From Proteromonas lacertae (taxonomy: Eukaryota; Sar; Bigyra; Opalinata; Proteromonadidae): a DNA stretch of 28,122 nt. The stretch's first letter is position 1. Every line of letters starts with the position of its first letter. The notes below the pieces were generated by a model. That model was not told the DNA's origin. It was given only the letters and a program-made list of their open reading frames with translations, and did no database searches. Below, piece after piece: positions 1 through 9,507 of the stretch. The translations under genes and the position numbers were made by a program. Where the stretch lies: contig NGBS01000958.1 of assembly GCA_002245135.1 (NCBI GenBank), positions 1-28,122 of the forward strand, given 5' to 3'.

Positions 1-236
1 TAACTATAATAATGCATGAGAATAGAATACTTAATAAAATTATTCATAATATCTTTTCAGTTTGTCATCCAGTGTGAAAGTCAATATTCAAATGACATTT
101 AAATTCATTTCTTTAATAATTTTAATAAAAATACAAAATAACAATATAATAAGTTATTATTACTTTATTCTATATCTAATTCGTTACAAATCTTATAATT
201 AGTTGAAGAGTTATCAATCGGTGATATTTATTATCA
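1..236. other. AT-rich flank, no gene seen
   Basis: This stretch is low in complexity and rich in A and T, and I see no exon with recognisable protein similarity in it. It lies downstream of the beta-helix coding region on the minus strand, so it is most likely 3' untranslated or intergenic sequence. Confidence 0.5.
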
Positions 237-1116
237 TTAAAGTATATAAATGGAAGTGACTGAGGTGCAGTAGTAAAAACTACCATGCTGATTCCTATTA
301 AACTCATTATTACAGATATGACCTATTGTTGATCTATACATTCTAACTCCTGTATTACCATTATCATATATATAAGATGTAGTAATATCAAATAGCCTCT
401 TAAACATACAATGCCATAATTTCCATTGTCACTTATTCTACTATACATTATTCTAACTTGACCATTTTCAATCTTTATACACATTGAGGACTAAAACTGA
501 TTTTACATTTGAAAAAATCAACTTTACATCCATTTAGTATATATATAGCAGATCCTTTTCCACTAGAATGTGAGACTGTACAATTGTTAAATACACATTT
601 ACCACTGCTTACTCTGATAGCTCCAATGAAGTTTTTATTTTGACTTAAAAATCTTAAACCATTCATAATACACCACCACCATTAACATTGATTGTAATTG
701 GAGATAAAAGATTGATGATTACACTTCCTTTACTACAAAATATAAACAGGTTTATTAATGATCAATTCATTCTTTATATAATAAACTCCACTATGAATTG
801 TTACTTTATCACCAGGTAAGCAATTATTTATACAATCCTCTATAGATTTATAATAACGAATATTCTTCATATCTTTAGTCTTTTTCATTATTATATCATC
901 TTCACTACTATCTTCAGGTATTACTTGGACAGTTAATGATGAATTTCTATAACCTCTATTCCATTGTTCACATGTTTCACTCAAATTTATTTGATCTTTA
1001 TAAGGGATTAAATAGGAATAAACTGTTTTCATAACTTCATTAGGTAAGCCATTATATTTATGTTGTAATGCATATACAAATATTTCTCTATTTTTAATAA
1101 CTTCAGGCATTTCCAC
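237..1116 (-). CDS. F-box-like plus right-handed beta-helix protein region (frames broken)
   Basis: Reading leftward, the first part (about 1116-733) carries an F-box-like segment, GLPNEVMKTVYSYLIPYKDQ followed by a short helix and a conserved W. After an acidic linker comes a typical beta-helix opening, GDKVTIHSGVYYIKNELIIN. The second part (about 666-237) has repeated short beta strands with G, N and C at the turns, for example GLRFLSQNKNFIGAIRVSSG and CVFNNCTVSHSSGKGSAIYI, as in PbH1 (pectin-lyase-fold) repeats. F-box plus beta-helix is the FBXO11-like arrangement, where the F-box recruits an SCF ubiquitin ligase and the helix binds a substrate; assigning that job here is inference. The pieces lie in different frames, with breaks near 740, near 665 and downstream of 475. 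There is no clear start of its own: the sequence runs in from a WW domain at the end of the SWR1-like reading, so this may be the C-terminal part of one larger protein. The proposed stop at 237 is the first one after the last beta-helix-like segment. Confidence 0.55.
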
Positions 1117-4100
1117 TGTGTTTCAGATGTATAAATATTTTCGATAATATAATAGCCAGTATTTGAATCTTTACAAGTTTCCCAATTAGCGCCAGTAAAT
1201 TCTTTAATTTTCATTTCTTTCTTTAGTTTATTTTGATAATTATAATACATTCTCTCCATATCTTTGTATGGTTTTAATTGTGTAGCTTGCAGACTATAAA
1301 TGTCACTATCTTTCATCATCATTTCTTCTTCAGCTAATTCAATCTCTAATGCTTGTTGTTCTTCCCATGTATTCTCTTTTTCTTCCATCTCCTGTGAATG
1401 TGCTAATAAATTCTCATAATTCACCACTTGATGCTTATCTAATTCTTCATGGAAATATAAACTATATTGCTGAATCTTAGGTAATGATTGTGTTAGTTTT
1501 TCATACTCTTGGTTACTGCTATTAATCCAATTTCTCTTTTCTTCTTCATCATATATTGTATCTTCATCTGTTGTACTTTCTTTAAATTCACTATTCTCAT
1601 TCTCTATTTCAGCTTGAACTCCTTTTATTGCAGCTACATCTCCTTCATCTTCTACTGCATTTAATGCATTGATAAATTCGATTTGATTATATACTTCTAC
1701 TTCTTTGCAGATTCTCCTTTTGGGATTACTGTTGTATTATTTGTTGTGGATGATAAAGAATCTTCTTCTTCTTTTTCTTTATCATTTTCATTTACTGGTA
1801 TTAAACTAATCACATCTTTATAAGAAAAATTCTTAAAGTATTGACCCATATTAAACTGACCATCTTCTAAAGATATCTGATTCAATTGTCTTTTAGCATT
1901 TGCTTTCTTCAATATATTCTCTTCAATTGTCTGTTTTGTTACTAATCTATATATATGTACATCTCTAGTTTGACCTATTCTATGGGCTCGATCCTGGGCT
2001 TGAGCATCCATTGCAGGATTCCAGTCAGAATCATAGAATATAACAGTATCTGCACCAATCAAGTTAATACCTAAACCTCCACTTCTTGTAGATAAAATAA
2101 AACAAAATACTTTGGGATCAGAGTTGAATCTATCCATCTTATGTTGTCTATCCACGATAGAAGTACTACCATCTAATCTGAGATAAGTGAAACTATGCAA
2201 ATTCATAAAATACTCCAATATATCCAACATATGAGTCATCTGAGTGAATATCAAACATTTATGTTTTTCTTTTTGTAGTTTTCTTAATAATACAGCTAAG
2301 GCTTGTAATTTACCACAATCAAATTGAATTAACCACTTTTCAGGGAAACATAAAGTCTTTCGAATTCTCCAAAAATGATAACCCATTTCATTTCTTATCT
2401 CATATAATTCTTTAGGATTATAAATTATTATTTTTTATTTGTATTACCATATTTTGGATAAATACAATCAATTTCATGTCTTGGTAGCACAGGAAGAATA
2501 GTTGAGACAAATCTACAATATGATCAAACATTAAATTGAATCTTTCTTCATAATTCAATACCAATGGCCTTATACTATTATCACTCATATTTTGAATTTT
2601 ATCTTTTGGATCATCATAAGTGACTCTATATTGCAAAATTGATGGTAAGACTCTCACAATTTCTCTTAATTTTCTTCCATATAATATGTAACTGTAATCT
2701 ATGTTGATTGATATGTAACATTCTTTTCTTTATATTGATATATTCTCTTCTATATCCTTCTCTTTCTCGTTTATATGATTCTAATATCTCTGGATTATGA
2801 AATATGTTATCAATATCTTTCATTTCTTTATCACTTATAAATGATATATTCTCATTAACAAAATCTATTGGTGGTTTTGATAATTCATCTATCAATTGCT
2901 GATCTATCATACTATAATCTTCATATTCAATAAAATTGAAATTATAAAGTGAATATTTGAATGAATTTGTATCATGTGGAAATACTATATTATTATTATT
3001 ATCAACATCATCATCTTTAGCATAACATTAAAAATCTTATTACTGAAATATATTCCATGTAATAAAGAAGGAATAATATAATCAATTCCATCCATTGCAA
3101 ATGGTGCATATATCGATCTACCTTCAAATAAATCAGGATGATTACATATCTTTCTCAATTGCATTAATATATTCATCATTGACATGAAATTACCTCCACT
3201 TATTGTATCTTTAGTAGCTCTTCTACTTATATAATCTTCATACAATTCACTTTGTCTTTTGGATAATTCACAAGTTACTAAATGATAATATTTCTTGGGC
3301 ATTTGGCTTTCTACTTCGCTTTTAGTTCTTCTCAATATAAATGGTCTTATTACTGTATGTAATCTTTCTATTAAAGTTTTGTTATAACTTTCTTTACCTT
3401 CTACCATTTGTGTTAATGGATTACTAAACCAATATTTAAACTCATCTCTACTACGGAATAGTGCTGGCATTAGAAAGTGCATTAAAGACCATAATTCCAT
3501 TAAGGAATTCTGTAAAGGAGTTCCTGTTAATAACAATCTTCTTTTGCTATAAAATGATAATAAAGTTTGCCATCTTTGAGATTGATAATTCTTTATATAT
3601 GAGCTTCATCTAATATCAAATAAAACCATTTCTTTCTTCTAAATATTAATGCATCTTGAACAACTAATTGATAAGATGTAATACACACATGAAATGTATT
3701 TCCTTTATTCCATCCAATTCTTTTATTTTTTCTTTCATTCGCTGATCATAATATGTTAAAATATGAAAACCTGGAGCCCATCGTTTAAACTCCATTTCCC
3801 AATTGATCAATGTTGATGTTGGTACAATAATCAAATGAGGTCCCCAAATTCCTCTTGCACAAGCCAAATGTGATAATAATGCTATTGTTTGTAGTGTTTT
3901 ACCTAATCCCATTTCATCGGCTAATATTCCACTCATTCCTCGATCATATAAAGACACTAACCAATCCATTCCTTCCTTTTGATAAGGTCTCATTGTGAGT
4001 GATTTTACTAGTAAATAAGGAATTGGATTGTCTTGTACAGGAACTATTATTATTATTATGATAAATATAATAATAATATATACATTTTTGTAATTCACTC

Positions 4101-6052
4101 AAGTCTATTGGTGTTTCTTCTTCTTCCTTTACTGTTTCTTCTTCTTCTTTTTCTTCCTCATCATCTTCATCATTTTCATTGTTATTTTCATCATCATTGT
4201 CTTCTTCATTATCATCATTATCTTCATCATTTTGTCTTACCTACTTCAGGTTCTTCTTCTTCTTCATTATTATCATTATTATTCTCTTTTTCTTCTTCTT
4301 CCATTTTTTCATTTTTTGTTGTTTTAGATGGTGATTTAGTCTTAGACTTTGATATTGATTCTTTTTCTTCTCCATTTCTTCTTCCATTTCATTGTTATTA
4401 TTATCACTTTCTTCACTATTACTCACTTCATAATCTTCATCTGATTCTTCTTTCTTTACTCTCTTTCTCGATCCCTTTAATGAAGATGCTTTTCGTTTAG
4501 ATGTAGCTTTCTTTTTTGGAGATTCTGTTCTTTCATTATCAACAATTGATTTTTCTTCTTTCACAGTTATTTCTTCTTTCATTTCTTCTTTCTGTGGTGA
4601 TTTTGAGCTTCTCTTTATTCTGGGTGATTTTCTTCTACTACTAGCTGGTGATTTCTTTCTATTTGGAGTCTTAAATTCTTCTAATACCTCTTCTTCTTCT
4701 TTCTTCTTTCTTTTCTTCTTCTTCAATTGGTTTTTCTTCTTTTTCTTTATCTTCATTATTATTAATTTCTATTTCTGTTGTTTTTATTCTCTTTACTGGT
4801 GGAGGTGATATTGATGAAGATTCAGATACATTACTATTTCTTAATCTAGATGATCTTCTTAATTGGACTATATAATATAATAATAGATATTAATAGATAT
4901 TAATACTTGATCCTATTGTTGTAGTAGTTTTCTTCTTCTTCTTTAATCTTCTTTTAGATCTTCTTCTACCACCATATTCTTCATCATCATCATCTTCATC
5001 TTCACTATCTTCATCTTCTTCTTCCTCCTCATCTTCTTCTTCATATTTATCATCTATATATATATCTTCATCAACCTTTTTTTTAGTTATTTCTTTTGCT
5101 TTATTACTCACAGGAGGAGGTAATTCTTCTTTAACTATAATCTTTTCTTCTTTCATTATAATTTCTTTTACATCTTTCACATTCACCTCTTTTTCTGTTT
5201 CTGTTTCTTTTTTCTCTTCTTCCACTTCTTCCACTTCTTTATTCACTTCTTATTCTTCTTTCCTCTTTTCAATGTATTTCTTTTACCACTGTTCCTTTTG
5301 TTATTGTTATTCTTTTTATTCTTTGTATTTCTTATTGGAGTTGATTCCGCTGTGCTTAATTCTGTTGTTGTTTCATCATTATCACCATTTGGTGTCTCTA
5401 ATACTGCCGGTGTTGTTGTATCTGTAGCAAATTGACTATCTGTATCTCCATTATCTATTAGATTCTTATTTAATGGATTGTTCTTCAATCCTTTTACCAT
5501 TTCTAATGCGTATTTCTCTGTTTGTGCTACCATGAATTTCAGATGGTTTATCCATTGTCAGTTTTTGTCTATTGAATATTTTTCTATTCAATATATATTA
5601 CAAAGAATTGATTTAATACCTAACAAATTTGTATTCTATAATTTGATCTATTTTCTTCCAGTATCCTTTGACTAGTTTAGATACATCATGCGCTTTTTTA
5701 ATTCTATCTCTCACTAGTTCCTTATTATTTCGAATCTCTTTCAGTCTTCTTTCTTTCGAAATGATGTTCCAAACTCTTCACTACTTTCTTTGCCCTATTC
5801 TGTTTAATTTTAAATTCTTCATCAAAATCATTTGCATCCACTTCATTTCTGCTAATAAAAAATCCCAATGTGTCTATATTCAATCTAAAAGCAAAATTAT
5901 ACTTTAGGAGGCTCTTTGCTAGGCAAAACCTGCTCCCTTATAATTTTCTCTTGAGAATCGGCTATTAATTTTTTCAGTATCTTCTTTTTTTCGATGAATG
6001 GCTCATTTGAAGGCGGATTAATACCAAATGAAAACAAAATATCAGAAAACAT
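1117..6052 (-). CDS. SWR1: SWR1/SRCAP-type Snf2 chromatin-remodelling ATPase (multiple frame breaks)
   Basis: This is the catalytic subunit of an SWR1-type complex, which in other eukaryotes exchanges H2A for H2A.Z in nucleosomes. The start is ATG at 6052 ([10 protein letters not shown]). An HSA domain (about 5873-5630: [13 protein letters not shown], then a basic helix to [14 protein letters not shown]) binds actin and Arps in this family. Long acidic and Lys/Ser-rich linkers follow (about 5530-4100). The ATPase begins near 4030 with [12 protein letters not shown], Walker [26 protein letters not shown] near 3605 and [37 protein letters not shown] and [20 protein letters not shown] are typical of the SWR1/SRCAP branch rather than ISWI or INO80. 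A family-typical insertion (about 3010-2390) separates the lobes. The second lobe (about 2330-1850) has [24 protein letters not shown] and [20 protein letters not shown]. The C-terminus has a family-like acidic helix (about 1680-1550) and ends in a WW-type domain (about 1200-1115). Four short introns are supported. At least a dozen single-base frame breaks interrupt otherwise well conserved protein, including one at DEAH and one in the HSA domain. Confidence 0.85.
4044..4083 (-). other. Intron, 40 nt
   Basis: Donor GTATATATTA and acceptor AATAATAG on the minus strand. Removal joins the linker PIDLSELQK to [12 protein letters not shown] just before the first helicase lobe. The pattern I/L-P-x-L-L before the lobe is usual for SWR1 proteins. 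Confidence 0.65.
4868..4906 (-). other. Intron, 39 nt
   Basis: Donor GTATTAATATC and acceptor TTATATAG on the minus strand. Removal joins TTTTIGSS to [20 protein letters not shown] in frame inside the charged linker of the SWR1-like protein. Confidence 0.65.
5584..5619 (-). other. Intron, 36 nt
   Basis: Donor GTATTAAATC and acceptor TTGAATAG on the minus strand. Splicing joins EYKFV to [13 protein letters not shown] in frame, at the same place in the HSA region where relatives have a charged helix before VAQTEKY. Confidence 0.65.
5874..5902 (-). other. Intron, 29 nt
   Basis: GTATAA donor and AATATAG acceptor on the minus strand. Removing it joins EPPK to [13 protein letters not shown] in frame, which restores the start of the HSA domain. 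An inner AG would give an 18-nt intron but leaves the HSA start out of frame, so 29 nt is preferred. Confidence 0.75.
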
Positions 6053-6273
6053 TAATAAAAAACAAAAATTAAAAATCTGACTTGAAAAGCTTGATCTATC
6101 CCGCCTTTTTATCTTTAATTTTTATAAATAAACTAATGACATATATATGAAATTAAGATTATAAATGTGCATATTAATTACAATAGAGCATAAACAGCAA
6201 TACAAACAGAGAATAATGAAAAAAGTATATATTGGAATTAAAAAACAACACAAAAATCAATAAATAAAACAGA

Positions 6274-7388
6274 TTATGAATCATAATACCATTTATATGG
6301 ATCTTGAGACGAAACTGGAGCAACAAGTTCATTTTCATTTGGTAATTCTGTTTTACTCCACGTAGGAAAGGGAGGTGGAATTTTAAATCTATTCTTATAA
6401 CTATCTACAATTGTAACATATTCACCTTTATTTCCAGGTATACTTCCTTCACATAAATCAAATTTCTAATTGGCTCTAATTTCATCACTTCCAATGCTTC
6501 AGATACAGCATGATGCCCACCCATTCTACCAGGCATTTTCTTACCAGGAAATACTCTCGAAGCATTTTCTCTTTGCCCAATGCTTCCACCATGTCTGTGT
6601 TTTAATGTTGTACCATGTGTTGCAGGCATTCCATGAAATCCATGTCGTTTCATCACTCCTTGAAATCCTTTACCTTTTGTTATTCCTCCAATATCTACCA
6701 TTTGACCTGGTACAAAGTGAAGACAACTGATTGTGCTCCTATTTATGTAGATCGTATTATACTTCTCCCAAGTAAATGTTTAGAAAGGGGAAACCTGAGA
6801 TAGATCAGTAGTAGTTTAATATATAGAATAGAATATATAAGTAATATTTTTTGTTTTAAGAAATATCACTTTTTGTTCGAAATTTATAATATTCTAATAA
6901 TTGTTTCTTTATGTATTTTTTATAGCAATAAGAATAGAATGTGTATATAGATATATACCTATTGGAAGTACTGCATCTTCAGTTATACGAAATTCAAATA
7001 GTTTTCTTTTCGGTTCAACTCCAGCTTTTTCAAAATGACCTAATTGTGGTCTAGGTACATTTTTGATTTTAACAGCTCCTGTACCTAGTTGTAGTGCATT
7101 ATATCCATAATCTTCCTTTGTTTTTATTTGAATTACTTGACAGTTATCAATCTGAATATATAAATATATAAATATCATACTTGAATCACAGTACATGGTA
7201 TTCTCTTGCCCCATCTATCCCATATTGGAAGCATTCCAATTTTTAATCCGATTGCACCTGTTCTTCTTGATTCAGTTGTCCAAACAGAAGAGGAGGTTGA
7301 AAATTGCTTATATTGCTATAACATAGTACATCTATTAATAATAATACTGAAAAATTGAAAGTGATTTTGTCAATCGCAAGAAATTCAT
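6274..7388 (-). CDS. MRPL3: Mitochondrial large-subunit ribosomal protein uL3m
   Basis: This is the mitochondrial L3 protein, which binds 23S-type rRNA near the peptidyl transferase centre of the large subunit. A likely first exon starts with ATG at 7388 and encodes MNFLRLTKSLSIF, a basic, hydrophobic and hydroxylated peptide suited to mitochondrial import. Next come FSTSSSVWTTESRRTGAIGL and KIGMLPIWDRWGKRIPCTVI, then, after a 29-nt intron, CQVIQIKTKEDYGYNALQLG and LGHFEKAGVEPKRKLFEFRI. A longer intron (about 220 nt) precedes HFVPGQMVDIGGITKGKGFQ and GVMKRHGFHGMPATHG, the L3 signature. The C-terminal tail ends KWYYDS. The order and spacing fit bacterial-type L3 rather than cytosolic uL3. Two one-base frame breaks are visible (near 6724 and 6450), and the junction of the first exon is not clean. 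The rest is highly conserved, so a functional gene with consensus errors is more likely than a dead copy. Confidence 0.88.
6739..6958 (-). other. Intron, about 220 nt
   Basis: Donor GTATATATCT follows DAVLPI of uL3m, and acceptor ATAAATAG precedes a short stretch leading into HFVPGQMVDIGG. It is much longer than the other introns here, and the exon after it has a one-base frame break, so its 3' end is less sure than its 5' end. Confidence 0.55.
7152..7180 (-). other. Intron, 29 nt
   Basis: Donor GTATGATATT and acceptor ATATTCAG on the minus strand. Removal joins IPCTVIQ to IDNCQVIQIKTK in frame, a continuous L3 beta strand. Read through, the intron adds an AT-rich hydrophobic insertion not found in L3 proteins. 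Confidence 0.8.
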
Positions 7389-7764
7389 AAATATTATAAA
7401 ATTAAGCTTGAATAGAGTTTGATATTATTTATTCAAATTACTAAACAAATAAAGTATTAATAACTATTAGTACATTTATTTTATCATTATTATCAGTTTG
7501 TAAATTAGATTTTGTAATATTGTAAATGATTATAATAGACAATGTGATAGATATGAAGGTGATGGAGATATAGTATATGCTTTTAATGTATTTGCATCAA
7601 TATGATGTATAAATAATACTATAACAATCTCAAATAATACCATACAAATGAAACATGAACTATATACTATTTCTATTATATCTCAACCACACAAACAAAG
7701 AAATAAAGAATATTATTTTAAAAATTACATATATATAGTGGTTTTATGTAATATGAGGTAGATT
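7389..7764. other. Intergenic spacer between two minus-strand genes
   Basis: This is AT-rich sequence with no family I recognise. A short coding-like stretch on the plus strand (about 7520-7604, reading CDRYEGDGDIVYAFNVFASI before a stop) has balanced composition but no partner exon that I can find. It may be a gene scrap or chance. Confidence 0.4.
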
Positions 7765-8601
7765 TTATGTTTTATATACTATATACTGTAGTTTTCGCTT
7801 CAATAAACAATAGCTACATGTTCTCTGTAATCGATTATTTCGAATATTAACAAATCTGTAACAATTCTTTCTCTTTTTACACCTTGAACAAACCATTGTG
7901 TTTGGTGAATATCTTGTAATTTCTTTTTCCCAATCACTTAATTGATACACTTCAATCTCTTTTGAACAGTTAAGACAAACATATTTGCTGTTCTTTCGTA
8001 ATGCAAAACAATTGTATAAATCAACTATCTTTTGACACTTACAACATTTCACTTTCTTCTCACAATTCTTGTGAGCTATCGCTAATATGTCTTGGAATGC
8101 ACTGGATGATATATTCGCAAATTCATCTTTACCTCCATTTACTATTATATCATTAGATCCCATCATTATATTTTGACCTTCGAAATTTCCTTGTTGTTCT
8201 TTCACCATTGGTAGTAATGGTAAATTCTGTTGGGGATTCAGTGTTGGAGTAGGAATCATTTGATTATATCCACCACCATTACTCAAAGCAGTTAGATATT
8301 GGAATAATAAAGTCGTATTCAGTTGGTTATAGTCAGGGATATTCGTTATACCACATACACTGAGTGGACTTACATTTCCTTCAGCATTTGTAGGCGTTAT
8401 TGGCTGAAATGGAGCTATTAAAATTAGTATAAAATATCAATTATATATAAGTTATAATCGTTATTAATATATACTTGTATTGTGAATTATTAAGGAATCG
8501 GAAGAAAGAGGATGAGTAACTGCTGTAAAGCTACTATGGAATATTTCTGGCTTTGGCTTTATAATCATGTTGGGAGTACATAGACCAGATAAACTGTTCA
8601 T
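7765..8601 (-). CDS. Two-exon protein with paired CxxC zinc ribbons, function unknown
   Basis: The product is 258 residues, in frame throughout. Exon 1 (8601-8475) starts MNSLSGLCTPNMIIKP; a 60-nt intron follows; exon 2 (8414-7765) carries the rest. The N-terminal two thirds is rich in Pro, Asn, Gln and Ser and looks disordered. The C-terminal third holds two zinc-binding modules of the form CxxC-x(19 or 20)-CxxC: C166, C169, C189, C192 and C218, C221, C242, C245. A basic segment between the CxxC pairs of the second module (KKRKNCYRFVNIRNNRLQRT) and the basic tail KRKLQYIVYKT suit nucleic-acid binding. This is the sort of layout seen in transcription-related zinc proteins, but I cannot name the family. 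Unlike the two genes to its left it has no frame break, which matters when judging the quality of the left end. Confidence 0.75.
8415..8474 (-). other. Intron, 60 nt
   Basis: Donor GTATATATTA and acceptor TTTTAATAG on the minus strand. Splicing joins SLIIHNT to TPFQPITPTNAEG in frame. The unspliced reading meets a stop within the intron. Confidence 0.75.
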
Positions 8602-9507
8602 AACAAAAATAATAATGAATAGCTGTGAAAATGTTCCGTTATTTTGTTTTTGATAATCAAAGCATTTTTTAAATGGATGAGTTTGAGATTTGAAAAACTT
8701 GTCGATTAGTTTTAATATAGTCTATACCTTACTAACACATCTACAACTGAAATAATTATTTTACATAGGTCTAATCCATTTGTTTCATTACATTTAAAAT
8801 TAAGGTTCATTTTATTTGTACATTATATTACTATAATTATGAAATAATAACATTATTGTAATGAGCAAAAAATATATTATCTACTTTGTGAATATGATTG
8901 TCTGATAACTCTTCATTGTACAATTAGATGATTTACTCTCAATGAGCATTATAACATAGATTTAGCTTTGTATTACTAGAATATAATCTAATGGATGATT
9001 TATATCGATTTTAATTTTGTGATGCAAAATGACCATAAAGAAGGTAATTTTGTGAAGGATTACTATTCTTGATAGATTATTGCAGCGCTTACATATCCGA
9101 GGCTGTTGTTTTTATGTGTATTAATGTTATGATAGAAAAAACACAATTGTGATTCATAAACATATTGACTATATCTCTATTTTCATGAACTGTATGATTT
9201 TTATTCTGATGCTACATATTGATATAACTACTGCTTTTCGACTCAAGTCTTTCTATTCTGCTATAATTAACTTTTACATTCATTTATACCACTAAAATGA
9301 TCACCTCTAAAAATATAACGCAAAATAAGATGAAGTAACTTTATTTCTCAAAAGAATAACTAAAAACACATATTTATGTCCTTTGTGATAAATTCCAATA
9401 TTGATTTAATAAATGAATGAATGCAAAAAATAGGCCATCTATTTTGCTCATTCATAACTCTTTCTTAATCTAATTACAATAATTATAGCCGTTTTAACAA
9501 TTCAAAA
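8602..9507. other. Divergent intergenic region, no gene seen
   Basis: About 900 bases lie between two divergently transcribed intact genes, so promoters for both must be here. The sequence is AT-rich with scattered stops in all frames. I see no RNA gene, repeat array or recognisable exon. Confidence 0.5.

Noticed and set aside
4033-4500. Plus-strand ORF of 155 residues rich in Phe, Leu, Ser and His
   Set aside because: It is the complement of the Glu/Lys-rich linker of the SWR1-like gene; the amino acid bias is what antisense of GAA/AAG repeats gives.
5874-5902. An 18-nt intron using the inner TTTTAG acceptor
   Set aside because: That splice leaves the HSA domain out of frame, while the 29-nt version joins PPK to [13 protein letters not shown] cleanly.
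5478-5907. Two plus-strand ORFs
   Set aside because: They are antisense to the HSA domain and its introns, which have clear protein similarity on the minus strand.
237-6724. Programmed ribosomal frameshifting as in Euplotes to explain the left-end breaks
   Set aside because: The breaks occur at varied contexts and in both directions, not at a fixed AAA-stop signal, and neighbouring intact genes use TAA, TAG and TGA as normal stops.
6470-6803. Plus-strand ORFs of 62-86 residues
   Set aside because: They are antisense to the uL3m signature and carry no similarity of their own.
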